A DNA stretch of 64,000 nucleotides from Alphaproteobacteria bacterium (GTDB taxonomy: Bacteria > Pseudomonadota > Alphaproteobacteria > Rhizobiales > Aestuariivirgaceae). The position numbers and the translations under genes are program-made. The notes below the pieces were generated by a model. The model saw nothing but the letters and a program-made list of their open reading frames with translations, was not told where the DNA came from and made no database searches. The DNA is taken from assembly GCA_028868695.1 (NCBI GenBank), contig JAGWTZ010000001.1, forward strand, positions 61,912 to 125,911, read 5' to 3'. Positions 27,365 through 36,805 of the stretch are shown piece by piece; position 1 is the first letter of the stretch, and every line of letters begins with the position of its first letter.

Positions 27365-27854
27365 AGCCCGTTCCCCGCTGGGCACCGCCGCCCATTTTGA
27401 CCTGCCGGGCATCACCCTGCGTGAAGCCGCAGGCTTCACCCTCACCCAATTGGCAGGCGAGGAAAAGGCGCTGAAGAAGGCCTGTGGCAAGCTGCCCGCC
27501 TTCGGCAAGGCCGATGTGCAGGAGGCGGCAACCAGCTTCCGCATTGCGCCGTCACAAGTCTGGGTGGTGGGTGCCGCGCCCGGGAAACTGGCCGGTCTTC
27601 ATGTGACGCCTCTTTCTTCCGGCCGCACCCGCATTGCCCTGGAAGGGGCCCGCGCCCGCGCGCTGCTCGCCGCCTGCGCGGCGGTGGATTTCGCCCTCGA
27701 AAGCTTCGCCCCCGGCCAGGTGGCCATGACCGGTTTTCACCACACCCCGGTGCTCATTCACTGCACGGGCGAGGACACCTTCCACATCTATGCCATGCGC
27801 TCCTTCGCCCATTCGGTCTGGGGCTGGCTGGTGGATGCCGCGCAAGGTCTCTAA
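27357..27854 (+). CDS. soxG: Sarcosine oxidase gamma subunit
   Basis: 165 residues, a small GcvT-like-fold subunit. The typical end pattern is VDFALESFAPGQVAMTGFHHTPVLIHCTGEDTFHIYAMRSFAHSVWGWLVDAA. The start ATG lies inside the end of soxA. It completes the four-subunit enzyme that converts sarcosine, THF and O2 to glycine, methylene-THF and peroxide. No glyA, purU or folD is attached to the operon here. Confidence 0.94.
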   Translation: MLEARSPLGTAAHFDLPGITLREAAGFTLTQLAGEEKALKKACGKLPAFGKADVQEAATSFRIAPSQVWVVGAAPGKLAGLHVTPLSSGRTRIALEGARARALLAACAAVDFALESFAPGQVAMTGFHHTPVLIHCTGEDTFHIYAMRSFAHSVWGWLVDAAQGL

Positions 27855-27941
27855 GGCTGTTGCATCGCAGCACAAGTTTCCATGTCACCTGTGCCAAGCC
27901 TGCGCTAGTGTCGGGCCGTTGCAAATCACGTGGGGAAATTG

Positions 27942-30221
27942 ATGTCGTCTGCTTCCAATGATGTCCGCTCCGGTTCGCTTGTTTATCATGAGATGGGCCG
28001 CCCCGGGAAACTGGAGATCCGCCCCACAAAGCCGCTCGCCAACCAGCGCGATCTGGCGCTGGCTTATTCGCCCGGCGTTGCCGCCGTCTCCGAGGCCATC
28101 GCCAAGGATGCCGCCCTGACGGCCAAATACACCGCCCGCGCCAACTTGGTGGGCGTCGTCTCCAACGGCACGGCAGTGCTGGGCCTCGGCAACATTGGCC
28201 CCTATGCCGCCAAGCCGGTGATGGAAGGCAAGGCGGTTCTGTTCAAGAAATTCGCCGACATTGACGTCTTCGACATTGAAATGTCGCCCACCAACATTGA
28301 TGAGCTGGTCAACGCCATCGCCGCGCTTGAGCCCACCTTCGGCGGCATCAACCTGGAGGACATCAAGGCCCCCGAATGCTTCGAGGTGGAAGCCCGCCTG
28401 CGCGAGCGCATGAAGATCCCCGTCTTTCATGATGACCAGCACGGCACGGCGGTGATCGTGGCCGCCGCCGTCACCAATGCCCTCACCCTGGCCAACAAGA
28501 AGATCGGTGACATCAAGATCGTGGCCTCGGGGGCTGGCGCTGCGGCACTTGCCTGCCTGAACCAGTTGATCTCGATCGGCGCCAAGCGCGAGAACATCTG
28601 GGTCTCTGATCTTGAAGGCGTTGTCTACAAGGGCCGCAACAAGCTGATGGACCCCTGGAAGGAAGCCTTCGCCCAGGAAACCGAGGGCCGGGTGCTGGCC
28701 GATGTGATTGCGGGCGCCGATGTGTTTTTGGGCGTCTCCGCCGGCGGCGTGCTGAAGCCGGAACTGGCCAAGATGCTGGCGCCCCATCCGCTCATCCTGG
28801 CGCTGGCCAACCCCACGCCGGAAATCATGCCGGAGCTGGCCGCCGAAGTGCGCCCCGATGCCTATATCTGCACTGGCCGCTCGGATTACCCCAACCAGGT
28901 GAACAACGTTCTCTGCTTCCCTTACATTTTCCGCGGTGCGCTCGATGTGGGCGCCACCACCATCAATGAGGAAATGAAGCGCGCGGCGGTGGAAGCCATC
29001 GCCGGCCTTGCCCGCGAAGCGCCATCGGACGTTGCCGCCCGCGCCTATGGCGGCGAGGCGCGCCTCTTCGGCAAGGACCAGCTGATCCCTTCGCCTTTTG
29101 ATCCGCGCCTCATCTTGCGCATCGCCCCTGCGGTGGCCCGCGCCGCGATGGAAAGCGGCGTGGCCACAAGGCCGATTGCCGACATGGATGCCTATGAAGA
29201 CAAGCTGCAGCGCTTTGTCTTCCGCTCCGGCTTCATCATGCGCCGCATCTACCAGCAGGCGCGCAAGGCCGCTGGCCGCGTGATCTATGCCGATGGTGAG
29301 GATGAGCGCGTGCTGCGCGCCGCCCAGGTGCTGATCGAGGAGAAGATGGCCCAGCCCATCCTCGTGGGCCGCCCGGCGGTGATTGAAACCCGCCTCAAGC
29401 GCTATGGCCTTTCCATCCGCCCCGGCATTGATTTCCATATCACCAATCCGGAAGATGACCCGCGCTACCGCGACTATGTGCAAAGCTATGTCGATGTCGC
29501 AGGCCGCAAGGGCGTGACGCTGGATGGCGCCCGCGCTTTGGTGCGCACCAACAACACCATCATTGCCGCACTCGCCGTGCACCGCGGCGAGGCCGAGGCC
29601 ATGATCTGCGGCCTCGAAGGCCGCTACCGCTCCAAGCTGCGCGCCATTACCGACATCATCGGCCTGGCGCCGGGTGTCAAGCAGCTGGCCGCCATGAGCC
29701 TGATGATCACTTCGCGCGGCATCGTGTTCCTGGCCGACACGCATGTGCAGGCCAACCCCAATGCCGAGGAGATCGCCGACACGGTTGGCCTTTGCGTTGA
29801 CCATCTGCAGCGCTTCGGCCTCACCGCCAAGGTGGCGCTGGTCTCGCATTCCGACTTCGGCGATTTTGACACGCCGCTTTCAGAAAAGATGCGCAGCGCC
29901 CTGCACATCATCCGCACCCGCCAGCCGGGGCTGGAGATTGATGGCGAGATGCGCTTCAACACCGCGCTCATCGAAGAGGTGCGCGTGAAGAAGCTGCAGA
30001 ACTCCGCCCTGAAGGGCGAGGCCAATCTGCTGGTGATGCCGGATCTCGCTTCCGCCAACGTCGCCTATCAGGCGGTGAAGGTGTTTGGCGATTCCCTCTC
30101 CGTCGGCCCCATCCTGCTGGGCACGGCCAAGCCCGCGCATATTCTCACAGGCTCGGTTACCTCACGCGGTGTGATGAACATTTCGGCAATCGCGGTGGCG
30201 GAAGCGGGTGCCGCCAAGTGA
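27942..30221 (+). CDS. maeB: NADP-dependent malic enzyme, MaeB type with phosphotransacetylase-like domain
   Basis: 759 residues from ATG 27942; a GTG 12 bases upstream is an alternative. The N-terminal malic domain shows [16 protein letters not shown] and the catalytic [22 protein letters not shown], with [15 protein letters not shown]. The C-terminal third (from about residue 430: [27 protein letters not shown]) is the PTA-like regulatory domain that lacks acetyltransferase activity in known MaeB proteins. The enzyme decarboxylates malate to pyruvate, making NADPH. Its stop overlaps the GNAT gene as GTGA. Confidence 0.96.
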   Translation: MSSASNDVRSGSLVYHEMGRPGKLEIRPTKPLANQRDLALAYSPGVAAVSEAIAKDAALTAKYTARANLVGVVSNGTAVLGLGNIGPYAAKPVMEGKAVLFKKFADIDVFDIEMSPTNIDELVNAIAALEPTFGGINLEDIKAPECFEVEARLRERMKIPVFHDDQHGTAVIVAAAVTNALTLANKKIGDIKIVASGAGAAALACLNQLISIGAKRENIWVSDLEGVVYKGRNKLMDPWKEAFAQETEGRVLADVIAGADVFLGVSAGGVLKPELAKMLAPHPLILALANPTPEIMPELAAEVRPDAYICTGRSDYPNQVNNVLCFPYIFRGALDVGATTINEEMKRAAVEAIAGLAREAPSDVAARAYGGEARLFGKDQLIPSPFDPRLILRIAPAVARAAMESGVATRPIADMDAYEDKLQRFVFRSGFIMRRIYQQARKAAGRVIYADGEDERVLRAAQVLIEEKMAQPILVGRPAVIETRLKRYGLSIRPGIDFHITNPEDDPRYRDYVQSYVDVAGRKGVTLDGARALVRTNNTIIAALAVHRGEAEAMICGLEGRYRSKLRAITDIIGLAPGVKQLAAMSLMITSRGIVFLADTHVQANPNAEEIADTVGLCVDHLQRFGLTAKVALVSHSDFGDFDTPLSEKMRSALHIIRTRQPGLEIDGEMRFNTALIEEVRVKKLQNSALKGEANLLVMPDLASANVAYQAVKVFGDSLSVGPILLGTAKPAHILTGSVTSRGVMNISAIAVAEAGAAK

Positions 30222-30631
30222 TCATCCGCACCGCGGCGGAGGCTGATTTTGCAGCGCTGGCGGAACTCTGGGCCGAATGCGGCCTCACCCGCGCCTGGAA
30301 TGATCCGCTGCAAGACATGGCCTTCGCCCTGCAAGGCCCCGCCTCCACCATTCTCGTCGGCGAGGGGCAAGGCAGCATCATCGCATCAGTGATGGCCGGC
30401 CATGATGGCCATCGTGGCGTGCTCTACTATCTTGCGGTGAAGCCCGCGCATCAGGGCCAAGGCCTAGGCCGCGCCATGCATGAAGCCGCGGTGCAATGGC
30501 TGCGCGCCCGTGGTGTCTGGAAAATCAATCTCATGGTGCGCAGTGAAAATGAAAAGGTGCGCGGCTTCTATGAGGGCCTGGGCTATGCGCCGAATGCCGT
30601 GATCAGCTTCGGCAAGCGCATCGACGCATGA
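30218..30631 (+). CDS. GNAT family N-acetyltransferase, YpeA-like
   Basis: 137 residues with GNAT motif A in LYYLAVKPAHQGQGLGRAMHEAAVQWL, where QGQGLG binds acetyl-CoA, and the motif B end NEKVRGFYEGLGY. The start is GTG, overlapping the malic enzyme stop by 4 bp. The overall pattern is that of the YpeA-like group. The substrate is unknown; members acetylate small molecules or protein N-termini. Confidence 0.9.
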   Translation: MIIRTAAEADFAALAELWAECGLTRAWNDPLQDMAFALQGPASTILVGEGQGSIIASVMAGHDGHRGVLYYLAVKPAHQGQGLGRAMHEAAVQWLRARGVWKINLMVRSENEKVRGFYEGLGYAPNAVISFGKRIDA

Positions 30632-30972
30632 CGCCGCGCCTCAAATCCCGCCTCTGGGTGGAAGCGCTGCTGCGCCGCTGCCAGATTGAAGGCAAGTTTG
30701 GCGCGGTGCTGCAGAAGGGTGCCGAAGAAGCGGGCGCCGTGTTCGTGGTGGTCAATCATCTCGATGGCGGCCATGATGTTCTGTGCCCGCCGCCCGGCCC
30801 CGCGCTGAATGAAGAGGGTGAGCGCTGGTTCATCAAGCAATTCGCCAGCCCCGCGCCATGGCCGCAGGTGCAGGAATGGCTGGCCCGCCAGAAGAAGTTC
30901 GATGCCGATTTCTGGGTCGTTGAAGTGGAAGACCGCACTGGCCTCGCCGGTTTGCTGCTCGCGCGGCACTAA
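30628..30972 (+). CDS. DUF1491 family protein
   Basis: 114 residues, matching the small alphaproteobacterial DUF1491 family (start PRLKSRLWVEALLRRCQIEGKFGAVLQKGAEEAGAVFV, end FDADFWVVEVEDRTGLAGLL). Function unknown. The ATG overlaps the GNAT gene by 4 bp, making a three-gene chain with malic enzyme. Confidence 0.85.
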   Translation: MTPRLKSRLWVEALLRRCQIEGKFGAVLQKGAEEAGAVFVVVNHLDGGHDVLCPPPGPALNEEGERWFIKQFASPAPWPQVQEWLARQKKFDADFWVVEVEDRTGLAGLLLARH

Positions 30973-31043
30973 AGGCACAACGCGTTAGCCGATTGTTAAC
31001 CAAATCCTTTTTAGCTGGCTGCAGAACTCGGGATCAGTCAGTC

Positions 31044-31241
31044 ATGGACAATGTGATTCTCTTGCAAGAACGGCGCGCGGGCCATCCGGCGAAATCCGGC
31101 CCTGCCATTGGCCGGGCTGAGATCGTGATCTTCCCCGGCGTGCGTATTGAGCGTGTCACTGATGAGTTGCCCCAAGCCGCGCCGCCGCGCCGCCGCCTTC
31201 CCGCCCTGCAAAATCACGCCACGGCGGAAGAGCTGGAATAA
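31044..31241 (+). CDS. Small hypothetical protein
   Basis: 65 residues from ATG 31044 (MDNVILLQERRAGHPAK). An in-frame start farther upstream falls in an A/T-rich leader and is less likely. The central segment AEIVIFPGVRIERV looks like short strands; the rest is basic and Pro-rich. There is no signal or TM segment. I do not recognise a family. Confidence 0.55.
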   Translation: MDNVILLQERRAGHPAKSGPAIGRAEIVIFPGVRIERVTDELPQAAPPRRRLPALQNHATAEELE

Positions 31242-31247
31242 CCAGCC

Positions 31248-31805
31248 TCACTTCACCTTGCAGCTGATGTCTTTCAGTGCGCTTTCCAGCGCGTTGCGTT
31301 GCAAGGCATCAGGCACCGGCACCCACAAAACCGCAATGCCCTTGGCTTCCGGCACTTCCGCATGCCAGCCCACATTTTCAATTTGCGCCGCGTCTTCCGC
31401 GTCCGGCTTGCCAGTGATCTGCTGCAGCAGGCTCTTGGCCCGCGCCACTTCCACGCTGAAGCCGCCGCTGCCCGCCTGCACGTCATTGATGCCGTAAACC
31501 TGCTGGCCCGATTGGCTGTAGATCGCCAGCCGCCACAGTGTTTGCGGCACATGCGCCGAAATCACCACTGTGCCCTTGGCGAAATCGAGAAGGCACAGGC
31601 CCACGATGTCCTGCGCCGTGGCGGTGGGCACCAGTGATGATTGGTTCTCCGGCTTCATCACAAAGAAGCTGTTGGGCTTGGCCCCCTCGGTCAGCCGCGA
31701 GAGCGAGCGCTGGAACATCAGCCCCGGCATGTAGAGCACCGTGACAAGATGCACCGCCAGGCCGAAGAAGGCCGCCGTCAATGGCCAGAACAGCCGCCCC
31801 ATCAT
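31248..31805 (-). CDS. DUF1254 domain protein
   Basis: 185 residues from ATG 31805, overlapping the DUF1214 stop as ATGA. One N-terminal membrane helix (LFWPLTAAFFGLAVHLVTVLYMPGLMF) is followed by a periplasmic domain (VVISAHVPQTLWRLAIYSQSGQQVYGINDVQ). This short DUF1254 form is commonly encoded right behind a short DUF1214 protein in Hyphomicrobiales. Function unknown; both probably sit on the periplasmic face. Confidence 0.8.
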   Translation of the reverse strand: MMGRLFWPLTAAFFGLAVHLVTVLYMPGLMFQRSLSRLTEGAKPNSFFVMKPENQSSLVPTATAQDIVGLCLLDFAKGTVVISAHVPQTLWRLAIYSQSGQQVYGINDVQAGSGGFSVEVARAKSLLQQITGKPDAEDAAQIENVGWHAEVPEAKGIAVLWVPVPDALQRNALESALKDISCKVK

Positions 31806-32341
31806 TCGCACCCCAGCTTCTTGATTGAAGGCAGCGGCACGGCGCCGCCCTTCGGCGTGGGGTAGGGCTCATCGATCACCAGCGCCACGCGCAGCGTGCC
31901 CACATCCGGCAGCGCCAGCCAATTGCCGGGTGCCGCGCGGCGCGTGAGCGCCAGGTTCAATTGGTCATCGCTGGTCAGCACCGCATCGCGCGCCGAGAAG
32001 CTGGCCGCCTTGCCGCCCGCAACATCACCCGCCGAGACTGACCACCAGCGCGCCGCTGGCTGCGGCCCGGAAAGCTGATAGCTGCAAGAGCTGCGCAAGC
32101 TGTTGCCGTCATCGTCCACCAGCCGCGTATAGAACAGCGCGCCATTGGCCGGCGGCAGCAGCCCGTCTTGCCGGAAGTGGCCCAGCGCATAAAGCGCGTT
32201 GGGGTTCTTGGGGTCCACGCGGCCCTGCATCCATTTGCCGTCGGCGGCAACTTGCCCGGAGCGGCTCAAGGCATTCACGCCGGTGAGATAGCCCACCACC
32301 GCGCCGCCCAAGAGAAACGCCGAGCCCAAAGAGATTTTCAT
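31802..32341 (-). CDS. DUF1214 domain protein
   Basis: 179 residues. An N-terminal helix (LGSAFLLGGAVVGYLTGVNAL) anchors a domain with LYALGHFRQDGLLPPANGALFYTRLVDDDGNSLRSSCSYQLSG and ARWWSVSAGDV, followed by LPDVGTLRVALVIDEPYPTPKGG. This is the split two-gene arrangement of what is a single DUF1254-DUF1214 protein in other bacteria. Function unknown. Confidence 0.8.
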   Translation of the reverse strand: MKISLGSAFLLGGAVVGYLTGVNALSRSGQVAADGKWMQGRVDPKNPNALYALGHFRQDGLLPPANGALFYTRLVDDDGNSLRSSCSYQLSGPQPAARWWSVSAGDVAGGKAASFSARDAVLTSDDQLNLALTRRAAPGNWLALPDVGTLRVALVIDEPYPTPKGGAVPLPSIKKLGCE

Positions 32342-32449
32342 GCTGTCAAGCCTGCCCCGTCCTGGGGCGCAGCTTTCACGCGCGGGCTTGGCGCTGTCAA
32401 GCGCGGCCTGCCGTGATGTGAAGCCGTGTGCTGCCGCATCGCGCCTGCC

Positions 32450-34816
32450 TCAATGGATGCCGAAGAGAAGGTCAAGCAGGCTGCGCGGCTTGGCCGGGGC
32501 ATGCGGCAAAGGCACGCGCTTCTTGGCCGGATGTGCCGCGCTGGCGTGTTGCGGCTGCATGCTGGGCGTGGCGCTGGTCTGGAACAGGTCGGCCATGCTG
32601 TTGAGAAGGGATTGCGCCTCGGCGTCATTCTGGTCGGGGCTTCCGGCATTGGCCATGGCGGCGGCTTCTTCGTCAACCGTCGGCGCTGCCGGTGCGGCGG
32701 GGGCGGCAGCGGCGGCCGCCGCCGCTGCGGGTGAGGTGGCCACCGAGGCGGGCAGGGCGGGGTCTGCCAGCGCGGTGAGCGGCGGGGTGTAGGTGGCATC
32801 CATCGGCACGCCGGGCAAGGCCTCGGGCTTCAGGCCGAATTCCGCCACATCCATGATGCGCTTCCATGCCGGGGCCGGAACATGGCCGCCCGTCACGGCA
32901 TTTTCCTTGCCCGAAGCCATGGAGCTGTTGTCATCATTGCCCACCCACACGCCAGTCACATGATGCGCGGTGAAACCGAAGAACCATGCGTCGCGGAAAT
33001 TGGCGTTGGTGCCGGTCTTGCCCGCCACCGGGGCATAGCCCAGCTGGGCGCGCGTGGCCGTGCCTTGCATCACCACGTCATGCATCATGCTGACCAGTTC
33101 CGAAACCTTGTCATAGGCCGCCACTTGCGGGGCATCCTTTTCATTGGCGGCATGGCTGTAGAGAAGCTCGCCCGTCGGCTTGCGGATCTCCAGCACTGCA
33201 TAGGGCTTGGCCAGCTTGCCGCCCGCCGCGATCGTCGAATAGCCGGTGGCCATGTCAATCAGTGTCAGCGCGCTCGTGCCAATCGCCATGGTGGGATATT
33301 GGTCGATCTGCCCGGTAAGGCCCAGCCGGTGGGCGGTGGCCTCAACCGTCTTGCGGCCAAACTCCACCATCAGCTTCACCGCCACGGTGTTGATCGAATG
33401 GGTCAGCGCTTCCCAAAGCTGCACATTGCCGCGGTATCCGGGCTCGAAATTGTGCACGCACCAATCGCCCACGCACACCGGCCCGTCTTCAATCACCGTC
33501 TTGCGCGTATAGCCATGCTCGAGCGCCGTGAGATACACAAATGGCTTGAACGACGAGCCCACCTGCCGCCTTGCCACCACGGCGCGGTTGAACTGGCTGT
33601 CGCCATAGTCGCGCCCGCCCACAATGGCGCGCACCGCGCCATCGGGAGACATGGTGATGGAGGCGGCCTGCGTGAAAAGTTCCGGCGGGCCCTGGTTGTC
33701 CACCACGTCATTGAGAATGGCCTGGCTTGCGTCCTGCAGGCGGCTGTTGATGGTGGTCTTCACCTCCAGCACATAGTCATTCTTCAGGCCCTGCCGGTCG
33801 AGAACCGCCAGCGTGTCCTGATAGGCCCAGTCGAGGAACCAGTTGGGGCTGGCCAGCGCGTTCTGCTGGACGATCTGCGCCGGGCTGCGCTTGGCTTCGA
33901 GCAGCTCGCCCTGGCTGATGAAACCGGCGTTGAGCATGCGGTAAAGCACCGTGTTGGTGCGCAGCCGCGAGGCTTCCGGGTTGGCATGCGGCGCATATTG
34001 CGTGGGCGCCTTGAACAGGCCCGCCAGCACGGCCGCCTCCGGCAGGTTGATGTCGCGCACCGATTTGCCGAAATAGAATTGCGAGGCCGCTTCCACCCCG
34101 GTGTTGCCGCCGCCGAGATAGGAGCGGTCGAGGTAAAGCTTCAGGATCTCATCCTTGCTCAGCCGCTCTTCCACCCACAGCGAAAGGAAGGCTTCATGCA
34201 CCTTGCGTGTAAAAGTGCGCTCCGGCGTCAGCAGCAGGTTCTTCACCACCTGCTGGGTGATCGAAGAGCCGCCCTGCTTGGAGCCGCCGCGCGTGTTGTG
34301 CACCAGCGCGCGCAGCGTGCCGATCAGGTCCACGCCGAAGTGGTCATAGAAGCGCGCATCCTCGGTGGCCAGCACCGCCTTGATCAGCACCGGCGGAAAC
34401 TCGCTGAGCGGAATCGAGTCGTTCTGGCTGATGCCGCGCCGGCCGATCAGCTTGCCGTCCTGGTCGGTGAAGGTGATGGCATAGGGCCGGTTGCGGTTCC
34501 AGATGTCGCCGCTCAAATCCTCGGCCGGCAGCGCCTTGGCCATCAGCGCCACGCCAATCACAATTGCCACGTTGAGCGAGAAGGCCAGCATGTGCACCAG
34601 CCAGCGCCGCGGCCCGCGGAAGGCAAACCACCGGTACAGCCATGAGGAATAGGCCGAGCCCCAATCCCGCAGCCGCATCCAAACGTCAAATACGCTGCTG
34701 CTGATGATGGCATCACCAGTCCAAAGCCAGCGGTATAAGCGGTTGCGGGTGGGAAGATTGCTCAAAGAGGGCGTTCCGTTTGGCAAGCGATTAGACGCAA
34801 CAGGCAAAGGAAGCAA
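32450..34816 (-). CDS. Class A penicillin-binding protein (PBP1A-type)
   Basis: Up to 788 residues. A membrane helix (LVHMLAFSLNVAIVIGVALMA) precedes the GT51 glycosyltransferase domain with LATEDARFYDHFG and GGSSITQQVVKNLLL. The transpeptidase domain has all three motifs: GSSFKP, SIN in LTHSINTVAVKL, and KTGTN. The C-terminal ~110 residues are Ala/Pro-rich and end in a basic tail. The enzyme polymerises and cross-links peptidoglycan. The start is uncertain: the frame opens with a TTG at 34816, while the first ATG is at 34678. Confidence 0.93.
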   Translation of the reverse strand: MLPLPVASNRLPNGTPSLSNLPTRNRLYRWLWTGDAIISSSVFDVWMRLRDWGSAYSSWLYRWFAFRGPRRWLVHMLAFSLNVAIVIGVALMAKALPAEDLSGDIWNRNRPYAITFTDQDGKLIGRRGISQNDSIPLSEFPPVLIKAVLATEDARFYDHFGVDLIGTLRALVHNTRGGSKQGGSSITQQVVKNLLLTPERTFTRKVHEAFLSLWVEERLSKDEILKLYLDRSYLGGGNTGVEAASQFYFGKSVRDINLPEAAVLAGLFKAPTQYAPHANPEASRLRTNTVLYRMLNAGFISQGELLEAKRSPAQIVQQNALASPNWFLDWAYQDTLAVLDRQGLKNDYVLEVKTTINSRLQDASQAILNDVVDNQGPPELFTQAASITMSPDGAVRAIVGGRDYGDSQFNRAVVARRQVGSSFKPFVYLTALEHGYTRKTVIEDGPVCVGDWCVHNFEPGYRGNVQLWEALTHSINTVAVKLMVEFGRKTVEATAHRLGLTGQIDQYPTMAIGTSALTLIDMATGYSTIAAGGKLAKPYAVLEIRKPTGELLYSHAANEKDAPQVAAYDKVSELVSMMHDVVMQGTATRAQLGYAPVAGKTGTNANFRDAWFFGFTAHHVTGVWVGNDDNSSMASGKENAVTGGHVPAPAWKRIMDVAEFGLKPEALPGVPMDATYTPPLTALADPALPASVATSPAAAAAAAAAPAAPAAPTVDEEAAAMANAGSPDQNDAEAQSLLNSMADLFQTSATPSMQPQHASAAHPAKKRVPLPHAPAKPRSLLDLLFGIH

Positions 34817-34856
34817 GGCGCGGCCCCGAAGCTCGCCGCGCTGCTGCAGGCATGGC

Positions 34857-35339
34857 CTATTCCATCAGGCAACTGGCCTCTCCCTTGAATTCCAGAACCC
34901 GCCCGCCTTCGGCATCATGCGGCGGGTCCATGTCAAAAACATGGATGGTGAATGTGCCGCGCAGCTCGGCCGCATCAGGCACGTTGCGGGTTTCGATCAC
35001 CGCTTCCACCACGCGCACCGCCTTGCCCTGCAGGCCTTCGCGGATGAAATGCAGCTTCACGTCATCGCCGAAAATCCAGTGATGAACCAGTGTCAGGGCA
35101 AGCGGCGTGGCGCGCAAATCCTCCGGCACCTCTTTGTCATTCAGCGTGATTTGCGCCGCCGGATCGCTGACCGCCGCACCCCAGCCATGCTCCACGCCTG
35201 CCGAGGCGGTGATTTCCGCCGCAACGCTTTTGCCGTTGCAAGAAACCCCGCCGCTGGCCAGAGCCGGGGCAGGGACAAGCCATGGATACAGAAGGGCCAG
35301 CGCGGCCAAATGGGGCAGGCGGAAGAAACGCAAAGGCAT
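34857..35339 (-). CDS. Secreted protein of unknown function
   Basis: 160 residues from ATG 35339 with an AAGGGG site. A signal peptide (HLAALALLYPWLVPAPALA^SGG) precedes a mature part with two cysteines near the termini (GGVSCNGK and EASCLME), a likely disulfide. Strand-rich sequence includes AITLVHHW-like (LALTLVHHWIFGDDVKLHF) and FTIHVFDMDPPHD. No family recognised. It lies 40 bp upstream of the PBP gene on the same strand, so the two may be co-transcribed. Confidence 0.7.
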   Translation of the reverse strand: MPLRFFRLPHLAALALLYPWLVPAPALASGGVSCNGKSVAAEITASAGVEHGWGAAVSDPAAQITLNDKEVPEDLRATPLALTLVHHWIFGDDVKLHFIREGLQGKAVRVVEAVIETRNVPDAAELRGTFTIHVFDMDPPHDAEGGRVLEFKGEASCLME

Positions 35340-35376
35340 GATGCCCCTTCAATCTAGCGCAAAAAGGGTGGATTTG

Positions 35377-35391
35377 AGGCAGGTGCTGCCT
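35377..35391. promoter_or_regulatory. Short palindrome upstream of amt, possible operator
   Basis: AGGCAG-N3-CTGCCT is a perfect 6-bp inverted repeat in the 182-bp gap between the secreted-protein gene and the ammonium transporter. It is followed by the A/T-rich stretch TAATAAAT. A regulatory role is inference from position only. Confidence 0.3.
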
Positions 35392-35521
35392 AATAAATAT
35401 GCAGTGAGGGGAATTTTTGGCGCATTTTCGCTGGATGGTGAAAAAACATGCAGGTCGACCTTTTCACCTGCCCGGTCTCGCGCCATAAGCGGCAAAATTC
35501 CGCACGAGTCTGGGAGAGAAC

Positions 35522-36799
35522 ATGCGCAAGTTCCGGTGGACATCGCTTTTCGCTGCATTTTTGGTCACGGCCAGCTCGGCCCGCGCCGAGGCAGGCACGT
35601 TGAATGCCGGCGACACCGCCTGGGTTCTCGCCGCCACCTGCCTGGTGATCATGATGACGGTGCCGGGCCTCGCGCTTTTCTATGGCGGCCTGGTGCGCAA
35701 GAAGAACGTGCTGGCCACGCTGGCGCAAAGCTTCGCCGCCTGCTGCCTCGTCACCGTGCTGTGGTTTGTGGCGGGCTACAGCTTTGCCTTCTCCGGCACA
35801 GGCGCGCTGCTGGGCGATGCCCGCCAGCTGTTCCTGGCAGGCCTCACCAAGGATGGCCTCACCGGCACCATTCCCGAAACGCTCTACATGGTGTTCCAGA
35901 TGAGCTTCGCCATCATCACCCCGGCGGTGATTTGCGGCGCCTTCGCAGACCGCATGAAATTCTCGGCCCTGCTGTGGTTCATGGGCGCATGGCTGCTGCT
36001 GGTCTATGTGCCGGTGGCGCATTGGGTGTGGGGCGGCGGCTTCCTTGCCCAGCATGGCTTCATTGATTTTGCCGGCGGCACGGTGGTTGAAATCAATTCC
36101 GGCGTTGCGGGCCTTGTGGCAGCGCTGATGACGGGCAAGCGCCGCGGCTTCCCGCATGAGCCGATGATTCCCCACAACCTCATCCTGTCGCTCACCGGCG
36201 CCTCGCTGCTGTGGGTGGGCTGGCTGGGTTTCAATGGCGGCTCGGCCCTTGGCGCCAATGCAACCGCCGCTTTCGCGCTGGTCAACACCCAGCTTGCTGG
36301 CGCCGCCGCGGCGCTGGTGTGGATGGGCATTGAATGGGCCAAACACGGCAAGCCCTCGGTGCTGGGCATCATCTCGGGCGCGGTGGCAGGCCTTGTCGCC
36401 ATCACTCCGGCCTGCGGCTATGTCTCGCCCATGGGCGCGCTGATCGTTGGCGTGCTGGCTGCCGTGGCCTGCTTCTATGCCGCCACCTCGATGAAGCGCT
36501 ATTTCGGCTATGATGACTCGCTCGATGTTTTCGGCGTGCATGGCATTGGCGGCATCGTCGGCGTGCTGGCCAATGGCCTTCTCGCCGTGAAGGCCTGGGG
36601 CGGAACTGCGGGCGCGCTGGATGGCAACCCCGGCCAGCTGCTCATCCAGCTGTGCGGCGTTCTGGCCGTGGCCGCCTGGTGCGGCCTTGCCAGCTGGGCC
36701 ATGCTTTTTGTGATCAACAAGGCCATGGGCCTGCGCGTCACGCGCGAGCAGGAAATCGAGGGCCTGGACTATTCGCTCCATGGCGAGGTTGTGCCATAA
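35522..36799 (+). CDS. amt: Amt/MEP family ammonium transporter with Glu/His instead of the twin-His pore
   Basis: 425 residues: a signal peptide (SLFAAFLVTASSARAEA), then about 11 helices. Family motifs are present: VPGLALFYGGLVRKKN, the periplasmic-gate region FQMSFAIITPAVICGAFADRMKF, GASLLWVGWLGFNGGSAL and DDSLDVFGVHGIGGIVG. The second pore histidine is His340. The first, normally in DFAGGTVVH, is Glu190 (codon GAA at 36089-36091). In fungi, Mep1-type transporters carry Glu at this site and differ in pH behaviour from His/His members. No glnK/PII gene is adjacent, unlike the common glnK-amtB operon. Confidence 0.95.
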   Translation: MRKFRWTSLFAAFLVTASSARAEAGTLNAGDTAWVLAATCLVIMMTVPGLALFYGGLVRKKNVLATLAQSFAACCLVTVLWFVAGYSFAFSGTGALLGDARQLFLAGLTKDGLTGTIPETLYMVFQMSFAIITPAVICGAFADRMKFSALLWFMGAWLLLVYVPVAHWVWGGGFLAQHGFIDFAGGTVVEINSGVAGLVAALMTGKRRGFPHEPMIPHNLILSLTGASLLWVGWLGFNGGSALGANATAAFALVNTQLAGAAAALVWMGIEWAKHGKPSVLGIISGAVAGLVAITPACGYVSPMGALIVGVLAAVACFYAATSMKRYFGYDDSLDVFGVHGIGGIVGVLANGLLAVKAWGGTAGALDGNPGQLLIQLCGVLAVAAWCGLASWAMLFVINKAMGLRVTREQEIEGLDYSLHGEVVP

Positions 36800-36805
36800 G
36801 GCGGC

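Noticed and set aside
22951..27854. Reading sox genes as sulfur oxidation
   Set aside because: The four proteins are the FAD, zinc and GcvT-like subunits of sarcosine oxidase; there are no c-type cytochrome or SoxYZ motifs.
35400..35521. Sigma54 promoter upstream of amt
   Set aside because: The best match, TTTGGCGCATTTTCGCTGG, has only nine bases between GG and GC instead of ten, so it is not a good -24/-12 site.
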